This document shows positions 47,006-58,278 of a stretch of DNA of 64,000 nucleotides, piece by piece. The stretch lies in contig CM059622.1 in NCBI GenBank assembly GCA_030435675.1, forward strand, positions 15,562,001-15,626,000, written 5' to 3'. Under the pieces are notes generated by a model. The model ran no database searches and had not been told where the DNA came from. It was given only the letters and a program-made list of their open reading frames with translations. The position numbers and the translations under genes are program-made. This DNA is from Steinernema hermaphroditum (Eukaryota > Nematoda > Chromadorea > Rhabditida > Steinernematidae). How positions within the stretch are numbered: position 1 is the stretch's first letter; every line of letters starts with the position of its first letter.

Positions 47006-47394
47006 TTACGGTAGGGATAAATTTGGCAAAAGAAAATGGCCAAGCGCTTCAAAAAAGATAACCAAAAAAGCGATCCCAATCCAGTCAAAAATCGATGCCT
47101 TTTACGGCTTTGATGTTCTACGTGCACCTTGTTACCGGTTCGTTTCCGTTACGAACGAGGCGCATCCCTGTGATTTACGATTTATTTGTGGAATCATCAA
47201 CATTACATTACACCCTAAGGCGCATCCCTAATGAATCGCTAATGTGGATGATGAGATCTTCTCACAAACTCACTTCTCACATGGATCATCACAGCCGTAA
47301 AAGGCATCGATTTTTGACCAGATTGGGAGCAATTTTTTGGCCTGCCTTCTTTGAAGCGCTTGACCATTTTTTGCCAAATGTATCCCTACCGTAA
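47006..47394. mobile_element. foldback MITE, family C
   Basis: Ends TTACGGTAGGG/CCCTACCGTAA with inverted repeats of about 105 bp (ATTTGGCAAAA, AAGCGCTTCAAA, TCAAAAATCGATGCCTTTTA mirrored). 389 bp, no coding capacity. Confidence 0.8.
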
Positions 47395-47845
47395 CTTAGA
47401 ATGGAATGCGTATTGGTATGGTATAGATACAGTATTTCACAGTAGGCGAACAGCTTATACTACCGTCCAACTAGGCTAGGTCAACTCACTCACTAAGTTT
47501 CAGGTCAACCTGGACTGGACACTTTACTCCAGGTCACTTGAGAAGGAAGGGGTCTTCCAGATGGGTGGACTTGAGAGCTAACCTGAGATGGGCACTTCAG
47601 CAAATGGGCCACCCATAAGAAAATATTCATTAAATATGGACGTATTTCGACATTATTATCGCAATGATACACATGACGATCCTTGTGATTTCATCAACTT
47701 CCAAAAAATGACTCCTACCTCCCGCCTCGGTGGTCTTCCACATGGTGAATCATCACTTCTTTCGCGGACTTAATGCTTCCTTTTTGTGAACAACGACGCG
47801 TTCTTCTTCTCTCACTCTTCACATTAAAAGAACACCGCATTTCAG

Positions 47846-48251
47846 ATGTCGTTCCTTCGCTGTCTCCCCCTCGTTGCCATCATCTGCCTCGCCTCTTCGG
47901 TTTCGGCCGATGCCGACTCGTCTGACAACATCATCGACGAGGTGAAGAAGTACGACGTCCTCACTCTGAAGTAGGCTCTTGTCGTGAAAACAAGTGGCGA
48001 AAAATGAATATTTTAGGCGAAGCGCTCTGGCCTGTCCCCTGCCGATTGTCGGAAAAAGCTGCCCCGAAAGCAACGCCGTTTACTACTTCACCTGCTGCGG
48101 AGGATATGACCGCGACAACAACTTCCTGCCCTCGTCCGAGTGCTGTTTCCGTCTCCAAGACTGGGTCGTTGTCTCCATGGCCGTCCTTGCCCTCCTCTCC
48201 ATCCTTAGCTGTATTATCGGATTCCTCAAGTGCATGTGCTGCTCGCGCTAA
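47846..48251 (+). CDS. single-pass six-cysteine membrane protein (Shisa/STMC6-like)
   Basis: CDS join(47846..47970,48017..48251), 119 residues. Signal peptide MSFLRCLPLVAIICLASSVS. The ectodomain has six cysteines: ACP, SCP, TCC, ECC (LACPLPIVGKSCPE, YYFTCCGG, SSECCF). One TM (VVVSMAVLALLSILSCIIGF) and a very short KCMCCSR tail. The CPxxxVGxxCPE element is shared with the 30626 protein, so these two are paralogues. The ATG directly follows CATTTCAG, consistent with spliced-leader addition. AATAAA lies at 48328-48333. Confidence 0.8.
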
Positions 48252-49138
48252 CTGTCCTAGTTCGTTCCAGGGTTCTCAGAGTGCAGTGTAATTATGTGTG
48301 AACGACGATGCCTTTCTTGCTCAATTCAATAAAGCCTTTATGTTAGTTGGCCATCTCACGATCCTGATGACTTCCACGATCTTATGATGATAACCTGATT
48401 CTTCATGAAAGACATTCACCGCATTCACTAAAGAATCGCGTTTTCTGAACATTTTGAACTTCTAGGTTAGAGTGCGTAAGAATGCCGCAGAAACATTACA
48501 CTGCCCAAGACCTACACTGCGGTGCAGAAACATAGACTCACCCCTTCTTGATTCTATGAATCTTTGATTTTGAACTTCAACAATCCGACCTGGATTCATG
48601 AGCGTCACCGGCCAGATTACACTACATACTTTTTAGATGGCCTTCTTGAGGACAGGAACTGAGACATATTGTCTTTACAAAGAAAAAAGCGCGACTTTTA
48701 TGATCCTGTGTGACCTTTAAAACGCGGTTTCCCATGGTATGATTCTCTCTCAAAGTTGGTTCTCTTCTTCGAAACAGCGTTTTAGAGGATGTGTCTATCT
48801 ATCTGGACGGTATTAATATGCTAAATTTGAGAGCGATCAATGGGCGGCACTATGGAGGAGCAGTTCCGTGTAAAGAAGGTGTGGTGATTATGTTGAGTGA
48901 AACACTTCGAAATAAAAGTAAAATCAGTGGGCGGTATTATAAGAAAGTGTGGTGTTCGGGAACCATTTATGATCTTCTGGAACCAATTGAGAGGATTGAC
49001 AGGGAAGAGCGTTTCAGTCTGACTGGTACCTCTTAGACCATATGTTGAGTAACTACCCCAATAAGACAACGAGTATGTTTGCATGCTGTCGTTTATATTG
49101 ATTCGTTACAATAAAACATCGAATACATCAATATCCAC
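48252..49138. other. intergenic, no gene recognised
   Basis: 3' UTR of the 47846 gene, then AT-rich DNA with short frames only. Confidence 0.35.
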
Positions 49139-50787
49139 TTAACGAACGCGGGCGAAACGGTAACCTCCGGCGCCACCACCGGCATGGCCACCAGCTCCAC
49201 CGCCACCACCGCCGCCAGGGCCGCCAGCGCCAGCTCCGCCGCCACCACCACCAGCGGCGCCGCCACCACCTCCACTGGCAGCTGGAAGGGCAGCTGCGTG
49301 GACATCGCCGTGACCAGCGCCTCCTCCTCCGGCTCCACCACCACCGCCAGCAGCAGCTCCACCTTCACCGCCATGTCCTCCTTCGCCTCCTCCGGCGCCT
49401 CCAGCAGCTCCACCTTCACCGCCGTGTCCTCCTTCGCCTCCTCCGGCGCCTCCAGCAGCTCCACCACCGGCAGCTCCGCCTCCAGCAGCTTCACCACCGT
49501 GTCCTCCTTCGCCTCCTCCTGCTCCTCCGGCTCCTCCACCTCCACCTCCAGCAGCAGCTCCGCCTCCAGCGGCTCCACCGGCTCCGCCAGCTGCTTCACC
49601 TCCGTGTCCACCGCCTTCGCCTCCTGCTCCAGCTCCACCACCAGCAGCGGCTCCGCCTCCACCACCACCAGCAGCTCCGCCTCCAGCGGCTCCACCACCG
49701 CCTCCACCACCGGTTCCTCCATGTCCACCACCACCTCCGGCGCCTCCTTCTCCGAGCGACAGAGTTCTTGGCGGGCAAGGACAGTATTGCGCGTCGGGAC
49801 CGGGCATTCCAGGACCACCAGGCCCTCCAGGACTGCCATCCTTTCCGGGAGCTCCATCCTTTCCAGCAGGTCCAGGAGGTCCAGCCGGTCCGGGTGGTCC
49901 GGCTCCGCCGCCAGATCCGTCGGTGCCAGCGTTTCCGGGAGGTCCCGGAGGTCCGGCCGGTCCAGCGGGGCCAGGGCTGTTCGTGGTCTTCGTTCCAGGG
50001 GCGCCAGGTTCTCCAGCAGGGCCAGGCTGTCCGGGGCCTCCTAAAATCCCACATCGTGTCATGCCCGTGATCCTCATCTTCACTAACCATCTGGTCCGGG
50101 GTCTCCAGCGGGTCCAGGAGGTCCAGCACCGCCACCGCTTCCAGGAGCGCCGTCGTTTCCGGCAGGTCCAGGCGGACCAGGAGGTCCAGGAGGTCCATCG
50201 GGACCAGCGGGTCCAGGCTCTCCAGCCGGGCACTTGATGCACTCGGCCTTCTTGGGCTCGGCGGCGGCGGCATGGGCAGCTTCTCCGGCTTTGCCATCTT
50301 CTCCGGGAGCTCCATCCTCTCCAGGCGCACCGTCTTCTCCCTTCGGGCCAGGTGGGCCAGCTGGGCAGTTGGCCGCTTTGGCGGCGCATTCTAAATTGAA
50401 ATGCATCAAGGGGGTACGCTAAACCTCCGAAGCCGAAAGTGCCCTTAGAAATCTACTCAATTTAGAGATGTCTTAGCCTATCCCATCCAACCTACCGCAT
50501 TTAGCCTGAGTGGTGGTTCCTCCGGTGACCGCCGACTCATACTGACGCTTTGACCGCAGAATCGACTGGAAAGCGTTGTAGTCGCGCATCTCCGGCCGGT
50601 TCACGTCCATCATCGTCTTCCATGCGTCGTCGGCGAACAGCTTGAACTCGCCGATGTCGGCGAGCACCTCGTCGTAGAGGGTGTTGATGTCGCGTAGGAG
50701 GTTGAACACAACGACGAGACTGGTCACCACCACGATGGCGCTTCCGGCCATGGCAAGCCCGACGGCGAAACGACTCTTCGGACCCAT
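49139..50787 (-). CDS. cuticle collagen with Gly-rich C-terminal domain
   Basis: CDS complement(join(49139..50040,50088..50390,50496..50787)), 498 residues. Signal-anchor near [20 protein letters not shown], then the nematode collagen N domain ([21 protein letters not shown]) and a cleavage site LRSKR. Gly-X-Y blocks begin [16 protein letters not shown], with Cys pairs in interruptions (ECIKC), and run to [15 protein letters not shown]. Instead of the usual short cap, a tail of about 190 residues follows made of Gly, Ala, His and Glu repeats ([18 protein letters not shown]), ending GGYRFARVR. The tail is open throughout in this frame and lies in the same exon as the last Gly-X-Y block. The antisense and alternate frames here are long only because of the repeat composition. 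Confidence 0.92.
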
Positions 50788-50847
50788 GATCCGCTGATGC
50801 TCGAACGAATAGATGATTCGATGTTGGGAGAGCGCGAAGGCGCCCTT

Positions 50848-50857
50848 TATAGGCGCG
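50848..50857 (-). promoter_or_regulatory. TATA box of the Gly-tailed collagen
   Basis: CTATAAAGGG on the minus strand, about 65 bp upstream of the collagen start. Confidence 0.55.
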
Positions 50858-52238
50858 TGGGAGGGGCGCCCAATTACGGGCATCAGGTTCTCTCGGACTG
50901 TGTTAATTGTAAACGATCCGTGACTACGTCCGCGTTCGAGAGCAAAACAATAACAGCGGTTCTTTGCGCGCGAGATATCCTTATTCGGGCAGGATGACAT
51001 CTAAACGCATAGTGGGATTGATAGGTTTCTTTTCAAAGGGAAGTGAAGTAGGGTAGGGCGAGTCTTTACCAGAGATGGGTACAAACGACAACTGACGGTT
51101 CGGCTAGCCGTCCAGCTGATCCGTGAGCCATTGAACAGCTCAGCCGATCGGCCAGTAGCTCATAGATCGGCTGAACTCCTGGCCACCCGGTTCACCTCGG
51201 CTAAGATGTTATACGACCGGCCCACATGCCCATCTTTTAAGAAAAGGACATTTTACAGGAGTAAATTTTGTTTTAGCTGTTCAGAAACATGATAGTCCGC
51301 CTTAGCAGTTAATCTGAAACATGTGCCTCGGGTCGTCTTAAAATGAGTCTTTCAACATGAAGACATCGTAGTATCCTAGTCAGAAAACGTGTATTTCCCA
51401 TCCATCAAGCATATCTAATCAAGAATCCATATCTCGTCCATATCTGAAGAAGTGATCGAACACTGGTCTTGTGGACGCTGTCATTATGCATCCCCATGAA
51501 ATCCTGCATATACGATTGGGTCGAAAAGGCTACAGTAATCCAGTAAGCTTTATCACTGTGTATCACAATGTTTATTCCTAAGAAAGCCTGCATGCAAGAA
51601 GGTTGAGCCCTGATCAGAGTTGAGTACCAACGGAGCTGTACAGTCTCCTTTCGGTCTTGGAAGTCTGGGCCCTTTTTGCGTCTTGATCTTGGTAGTCTCA
51701 GCCTTGATAAAGTGCCGAGACTCTGAGCGATACTTTGATGTTCGGTCCCGCATGGATTACAAGCCGAGAAGCCCGTCTACACCAGTCTTCTCGTTGCTCT
51801 TTTAGCTGCCTCGACAGGCTACAGGTCCTGTGATACACGCCTTGTTTTGATCACATCACTTCCATCTCTCTACTTAGCGGAGCCCATAAACTCTGGTACA
51901 AGCCTGAATATGAGCTGCGAAGTAGGCGATTGGGTCGAAAAGGCTACGGTAATCCAGTAAGCTTGATTTGCGGGCTCCTCAACGCACTCCATCTCACTCA
52001 GTATAAAAATAAACACGAAATCATGTGCGGAAATGTGCGTCTCTTTGCACACTTCTCGTCCCTCGACGATGCCAGACGTCCTTGATCAACCCCGAAAAAT
52101 CATAATCCACCCGTCGAATAACACTCTTAAGAAATCGCGTTTCGCGCGTCTTCCACCTAATCGTCTTATCACTGCGACTCAACCGTGTCCAATATAAACA
52201 GTTCGCCGTCGGCACCTTATCATTTGCTTCTCTAAATA
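50858..52238. other. intergenic with a direct repeat
   Basis: No gene recognised. A 43-bp direct repeat (GATTGGGTCGAAAAGGCTAC and following GTAATCCAGTAAGCTT) occurs at about 51515 and 51929. Confidence 0.4.
52193..52198 (+). promoter_or_regulatory. TATA box of the 52239 gene
   Basis: TATAAA about 40 bp upstream of the start codon. Confidence 0.45.
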
Positions 52239-52603
52239 ATGCGCCGATCGATTTCCCTTCCCCTCCTTCTGGTGGCCTTCTGGTGCCTCCAAGTGGCTGA
52301 TGCGAATCCCAACAACTGGTACTACGCAACGAGTGCCGAATCCTGTGGTGGCCAACAGTGCAGTGAAGCCAACGGATGGCGCTTTTACACATGCTACGAG
52401 CAGAAATGCGAACATCATCTTCAGGTAGTCACGTAGCTCTCCTGTGAATGATGATGAGTCACGTTTTGTAGCCTTGGTTCCCGGCCCTTGTACTCGTCGT
52501 CGCCTGCGCCATCATCAGCTCTGTCGTCTCGTGTCTCATTCGATGTCTATGTTGCTGCTGCTGTCACGAAAGGAATCCCAGAACTGCTCGTTACTATGCA
52601 TAA
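52239..52603 (+). CDS. small cysteine-rich single-pass membrane protein
   Basis: CDS join(52239..52424,52472..52603), 105 residues. Signal peptide MRRSISLPLLLVAFWCLQVADA. A short ectodomain with four cysteines follows (AESCGGQQCSE, YTCYEQKCEH), one TM (ALVLVVACAIISSVVSCLI) and a Cys-rich juxtamembrane tail RCLCCCCHERNP. The layout matches the 30626 and 47846 proteins with two ectodomain cysteines missing, so it is a divergent relative or a lookalike. The cytosolic cysteine cluster may be palmitoylated. Confidence 0.7.
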
Positions 52604-52653
52604 ACTCTTATATCCCTAACACCTAGTCAGCTCGCACCGCTGCATGATCACTG

Positions 52654-52725
52654 TCCCATGTGGTCTAGTGGTTAGGATTCGTGGCTTTCACCCACGCGGC
52701 CCGGGTTCGATTCCCGGCATGGGAA
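52654..52725 (+). tRNA. tRNA-Glu(TTC)
   Basis: Intact, same sequence as the other Glu copies, T run after the end. Confidence 0.96.
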
Positions 52726-52854
52726 GAATTTTTTGTTTTTCATTCGCTGTTCTCTAGTACACTTTAGTGTTTGCTTTAGTGTGTTTTCTCATGAGCCATC
52801 AGCAGAAAAATATCTATCGGCGGTAAACACGACAAACCATAAAAAAAGAATCTT

Positions 52855-52927
52855 CGACCTCGGCAGGATTCGAACCTGCAATCTTCGGTTCCGTAGACCG
52901 ACGCGTTATCCATTGCGCCACGAGGCC
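52855..52927 (-). tRNA. tRNA-Arg(ACG)
   Basis: Intact, 129 bp from the convergent Glu gene. Confidence 0.96.
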
Positions 52928-53004
52928 GCATTAACTTATATCTGTCAGTTATATAAGTCTATCCAGTGAGAATAAATCGAGCTTATTCGCATTATTATTT
53001 ACAA

Positions 53005-54913
53005 TTAAATCACCGAATCCTTATTAGAATCTTTTCTCCGCTTCAAGCCTTCAACAACTTTCCGCATTCCTTCGTATAAAACTAAGGCGCTTGGCTTCGG
53101 AACATCGCGTCGACGATAGAGCTTCATCTTCTGCGGGCTGCTGCTGTCCGTATCACGCTCGTCGATCCTAAAGTAACAACTTCATTGGAAAGCGCGAGAA
53201 ATATACGCTCTACCAAACAAGAGAGAATTTCGTTTTCCCAGTCTCAGCATGTGACTTGATCGCTTCGCATAATAATCGAAGAGTTTGAGCGACTAAATCG
53301 AGGTGCCTCTTGTGTGACGGAGGATAAACTGGATCATGTACCGCAGGTTGCTCTGCAACCTGGCCTTTAGAGTGGAGGACGGTAACCACACCCTGCGAGT
53401 TTGAAAAGAAACATTCTGGCCATCGAACAAGTAGACTGTTGGGCTGAAAAGAAAAGGCAATGGAGAACAGATACTACTGCAAACAATATCATACGTTAAA
53501 TCCTTCCTTTCGCCGAACAATGAGTTCCATGGTATTATTGGAATGTTTGGGCCTAAAGTACGTGCGTGACAATGGTATTCATCTTATAATTCTCACCTCA
53601 AGCCGCCTGTCAGGTTCACCTTGCTATAGGTGATACGAAAACTTGTTATACACGTATCAATAAAATCATCAGTGGTGAGAATATCGGGAAACGCCTTCCT
53701 CAATTCATCGTCAAAAGTAGGCTTCACTGGGATCTCCTTGTCATCGGCTTCAATTTCTGTGTTGACGTCATTCGGTTTTTCTAATTTCGTTTCCAAAGCA
53801 ATGCTTACAGGACTGTAGTAAAGACATGTTAAGTCGCCCATGCTACACTTCATTATTTCGTACATCTGCCGTCTATCTTTTCTAAACAAAACAGAATGAG
53901 AAATCTGTTAAAACGGGGTATTCGCATCATACATTCCGGTGAGTTGACTCAAAGCACTGTCAGAATAAGTTCCTCCCAGCGATGCATCGGCCAACGGCGC
54001 TTCTTCAATCAGAATTCGCTCTCCGATGAGCTCGATGTCGAACCGATATGATCGAGCGTTTCCTTCACAGAATCTACAAGCACATAGTCAACGAGAACCA
54101 GAGATTCGCAAAGCTTACCGAGTGAGCGCAGTCAAAAACAACTTCGAACAGAGCACATCGTAATGCTCGTCGCGGTAGCGATAGTGGGCCAACGCTACAG
54201 GCACTTCCATCGCATGAACTTCCATCGGCAGTTGATACTTCGAGCTCAGCTTCCACGATTCCCAATCGTCAAGATTTTCTGCAATCAGTTACGTTATCAA
54301 AAGCACAACAAAAACACACCATTAAGCAGAGGCAGAGTTCCATCGAAAGAAGTGATGTATGTCTTTGTCGGCACCTCCTGACCGCACATCCAGTAGTCCG
54401 CCAGCTTCGTCACTTTCATCTTCGCTGCTTCTTCTACATTCGGAATCAGCTGACCATAGTGTAAGACGATAAGTGGTCCGGCTTCAGTGACGAGATCGGA
54501 GAAGATCTTCTTTCTCGTTTGAGCGGGTAACGAATAAAATTCCGCATTTGTTTTCCGTTGAAGATTCACAGTGGACGTCGAAATTAGCTGCTTCATGTTC
54601 ACGTCTTTTGGAACGACCTGCTTCTAGATGACCAGAACAGAAATGAGAACTCCATCGTCGACGGCCGCACCCTTCGTCTGTTTTTGCAGGATCTGTCTGA
54701 AATGCTAGACATAGATGATAGACGAGCTTGCGCTTTTCAGACAAATTCGTCCATATTAGACAGATTCGACATTTCCTTTCCGCAGTTTTCTGCAATGTCC
54801 ACCACTTTCTACCGTAATCCCTTTTCCAGAATGGGCTTTTGCCACGACTGGCCTTCAAACTCAAGTTCACCGTTCGGTTTATACAGATCGTAGCGCCTGC
54901 CTGCGCTTACCAT
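53005..54913 (-). CDS. unrecognised multi-exon protein
   Basis: I do not recognise the family. Exons on the minus strand give RYDLYKPNGELEFEGQSW near the start, then KKIFSDLVTEAGPLIVLHYG, KLADYWMCGQEVPTKTYIT, LPMEVHAMEVPVALAHYRY, YRFDIELIGERILIEEAPL, DDELRKAFPDILTTDDFID, a PNIPIIPWNSLFGERKDLT exon, LLVRWPECFFSNSQGVVTV, and a basic C terminus ending KRRKDSNKDSVI. Splice joins between most exons keep frame. An in-frame stop near 54625 means the second exon boundary is wrong in my model. The ATG at 54913 is followed by GTAAGC and could instead be an exon end. No signal peptide or TM; likely a soluble intracellular protein of roughly 450 residues. Confidence 0.5.
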
Positions 54914-55241
54914 CGAGATTTACGTCTCTGCATATTCCAAAACTGTGCTGAACTCAATGTTCCCTGATACATGACGTGGATTCTACTTCAATTCGTGTAT
55001 GAAACCAGTGCTTAGCGATATTCCCCAAAATAGCGATGCTCCAAACCAATAAAACCGAATTTGTGCGCTTTTCAGGTTTGAATCTGCAACAAATCACAAA
55101 ATCTCCACAGAAATGTAAGAAATTGCCGCAAAACATTGTGAGAATCTGAACAATCGACTTTTCAGGTCTTCAAGCGCCCCGAGGACGCGGAGAAGTGCGA
55201 GGCGAACGGCGACTCTCGGCGACGAGCCGAAGCCATTCGAG

Positions 55242-56272
55242 ATGATCACCCCGAAGCCGGAGCCTATCGATGAGGATGACGCAGCGCCGCCGCCTGTTCC
55301 CGAGAGGCGCATCAGGTAAGAATGCCAATGTCCGGCGCTGTTCTAGTGAACATTGATTTCAGACGCATCAGAATAAAGAATTTCCCGGTAGAAGACGAGC
55401 TGCCGGCGCCGCGAAGCGCTTTCTCAATGGCAGAAGGCTCCGATGCTTCCAGTAGCTCACCGGTCGTCGAGCCACCGACAAAGTAGGATAACAACTTCGA
55501 TGTTTCGCAAAAAAATATGATTTAGGAAGCGCAGAACGCGAAGAATCGTCATCAAACCCGTCGTCAAGCCGGAGCCCGACGACGACTCTGGCGACGGAAA
55601 GCGTCGTCGCAAGCGGAAGGTTCTCGACTGGACACCGGATGGTCCGACCGTCGGCGAAGAAGTGCCGTCACATGACGAAGACGACGGGGAAGATGACGAT
55701 CCGGATTTTGACGAGGATAGGTGCGTCGCATCGACGGAACCGTCCGAACAGGGAAAGTTTAGTTCGAACGACGAGTCCGACGACAAAGAAGAGATCGTCC
55801 ACACGTTAAACAGAATCCCCAAACAGGAGAGGGACACCAGTTTCCCCCCGGTGGCACCCAGCCACGAGCGTCCGACTCGAACCCAGCCGCGAAGAGCGGT
55901 TAACGTTCCACCTCCTCGCGCCGTTTTCATGCGCAAGCAGCAAATCGACTTCGGCGGGATGCCTAAGGCCGAACCGGAATTCGATCCGGCCTCAGATCCC
56001 GAGTCTTATGAGGAGGACAACGATGTATTCGAAGAGGATGGCTTGATTCATCTAAAGTTCGACAAAGAATCGCGAACTGTCGATAACTACGGTTGCTATC
56101 TCGACTATGACAAGATTCCAGTGAAAAAATCGGCCCCAAAATTCAACACGTAAGTTTCCAGTTTCTAAACAGTCTTGACACAACCTGGTTTAGGCAAAAA
56201 CTAGCTATGAAGACTTGGATGTCCAAGTACGTGATGATCCCCGGTCAAACCGTCCTCGCGAAGTTGATGTAA
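55242..56272 (+). CDS. acidic/basic nuclear-type protein, unrecognised
   Basis: CDS join(55242..55315,55363..55482,55526..56149,56194..56272), 298 residues, all joins in frame. Alternating charge blocks: RRIRRIRIKNF, KKRRTRRIVIK, GKRRRKRKVLDWTPDG (likely nuclear signals), and acidic runs such as DEDDGEDDDPDFDED. KPEP motifs recur (MITPKPEPIDEDD, VVKPEPDDD). The C terminus is ordered-looking: QKLAMKTWMSKYVMIPGQTV. An acceptor TTTTCAG at about 55160 precedes the start and may be a trans-splice site, so the true start could lie slightly upstream. Probably a chromatin or transcription protein by composition only. Confidence 0.65.
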
Positions 56273-56458
56273 ACGAACCCGATGCTCCTCGACCTCCCGA
56301 TACTCAAACAGACTTCAGAAACAACACTACAATACAAAACGCTCATTAATTATACAACCGGAAAGACAATTAAAGCAGTTAAACTATCATTTATGTCCGC
56401 TACAATTACAGGGTACAAAACAACGTCTAGTCAACAACAATAGACAAAATATAACATA

Positions 56459-57297
56459 TTAGCACTTCTTATCCTGTATATCCTTCATGTCGGGAACATT
56501 AGGCCGGCCTTCAATGTCGTGGAAGAAAATCGTCATTTCGCGAGTCATCTGAAGAAGGAGTTCACTGTTTACTGCCACTCATGATTAGCCATACTCACCT
56601 TCCGCCAGAGATTGCGGTCGAAGAACGTGTAGATAGCCCGTTCGTGATTCGCTGTTTGCTCCTGGACGGCGAACTGGGAACGTGTTATCCAGATCTGCTG
56701 CTGCTTATGGTAGCGCCACCCGCGCGAGTACAATTCTGCTGCTGCCACCAGCTGATACGTTTCTCCGCCGAAATTGTAGAAAACGTGGAAGAGGATTTCG
56801 TCGCTGTAGCGGTGCTCTTTGAACGGCAAAAGGGAGTTGAGTTGGCCTGTGGGATCGGGCATCTTGCTGAGAACCGACACGCGGTATTCTTCCGGCACGT
56901 CGCACGGCACGTCATGCATGCGTCTGTGGTTGCCGACGAACGGCCCTCCAAATGTGCAGTACTTTGAGTCGCGTTGCCTAAACGAAAGCACATCGATATT
57001 TTCCACGAGCGCAGAAATTTACCTCGGATTCATGGTCATATTCAGCGTGGAAAAGTCGACTCCCATTGTCATACCCACCATGAACGGGTTTTGCCTGTCA
57101 ATGCCTCGAATATGGGTTATCAGGCTGGCCATGCCGAACTGGTCCGCAATAGGAGGATACGCGTTGCGCTGAGGGTGGACTAAAGCAGATGTATTAGTTC
57201 GGAACCAGAACAACGTCTACCGCTAACCTGGTAGGTTGTCACTTGATGATAAATCCTCTTTTGAGCGGTCTGATGTCGTTATGGACATCGTCGTCAT
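56459..57297 (-). CDS. ntl-2: CNOT2-type NOT-box protein (CCR4-NOT complex)
   Basis: Scaffold subunit of the CCR4-NOT deadenylase. CDS complement(join(56459..56548,56599..56977,57023..57179,57228..57297)), 231 residues, in frame. Hallmarks: ADQFGMASLITHIRG (the CNOT2 helix before the NOT box), MGVDFSTLNMTMNPR, then the NOT2/3/5 domain HRYSDEILFHVFYNFGGE, LVAAAELYSRGWRYHKQQQ and IWITRS, YTFFDRNLWRK. The ATG immediately follows CGTTTTCAG, as expected for spliced-leader trans-splicing, so the N terminus looks genuine but is much shorter than in other CNOT2 proteins. The terminal helix (KDIQDKKC end) is also short. Identified as CNOT2 rather than CNOT3 by the QFGM-IR segment. Confidence 0.85.
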
Positions 57298-57508
57298 CTG
57301 AAAACGGAGAAATCAACCATTGCGGCAGATGCAGACGATGCACGAAATGACTAATGGCATCACACGCGATAGGGATGGACAGTGAAAGGACTGTAGTCAG
57401 GTCAGACTCGCCAACCTCCGGCCACTGAATCATCGCTTCACGCTGCATAATTCATCGCACTTGCGCCACAATTTCACACAGAGAAGCAGCAATAAGCAGA
57501 ATATGGTG

Positions 57509-58039
57509 CGCACTGAACAAGATCAACACAAACGACCAGTCAAAGGTCTGCAAACTTGCTAATAAAGAAATAATCAAAAGCTAACATTTCAGAACTGCTG
57601 CAACACGTATCGCCAAAGCCACAAAAAGCCCGGAAAGAACATGCAAACCAGGAATCAGAACACGGCATAAAAGCAGCAAAACTTGCTGAGTATCATTCGC
57701 TGCGCTTCAATTTTTGCAGAAAGGACGGAAACCGCGGCAAAATCGTGCGAGCGGGTGCAATGGAATGGATGGGTCTCGCAGCGAATGATACTCAGCAAGT
57801 TTTGCTGCTTTTATGCCGTGTTCTGATTCCTGGTTTGCATGTTCTTTCCGGGCTTTTTGTGGCTTTGGCGATACGTGTTGCAGCAGTTCTGAAATGTTAG
57901 CTTTTGATTATTTCTTTATTAGCAAGTTTGCAGACCTTTGACTGGTCGTTTGTGTTGATCTTGTTCAGTGCGACCCATCCATTCCATTGCACCCGCTCGC
58001 ACGATTTTGCCGCGGTTTCCGTCCTTTCTGCAAAAATTG
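57509..58039. repeat. A-B-A'-B' inverted duplication
   Basis: A (57509-57704, 196 bp) is reverse-complemented as A' (57777-57972). B (57708-57775, 68 bp) is reverse-complemented as B' (57972-58039). Both pairs look essentially identical. It lies between the divergently transcribed CNOT2-like and ARL6IP5-like genes. Confidence 0.92.
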
Positions 58040-58278
58040 ACATTTGAACAGGCCTGGCCTTCCCAGCAGAACAAATCTCACAGGTTCCAAGTAGCCCACG
58101 ACCGGTCAATCGCCGGTTTGAAATTACAACTAATGACTACTAACCTTTCAAATAGACAGGAAAACACAGTTTCAGACAAATGCTCATTCGCCCACTGGCT
58201 CCTGTCGGCTGTCCCCATTCTGTAAGCGTTCGCTCACGGATCGGTCGACGATAGAGCCGCCTGACGCAGAAGCTCAAC

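Noticed and set aside
49093..50330. Long reading frames in the other minus frames and on the + strand across the Gly-tailed collagen
   Set aside because: They are shadows of the GGN-GCN repeat composition; only one frame gives the collagen domains, splice joins and cap.
57968..58225. Frame spanning the B' segment upstream of the ARL6IP5-like gene
   Set aside because: Created by the inverted duplication; no homology, and the real gene starts at 58279 with family motifs.
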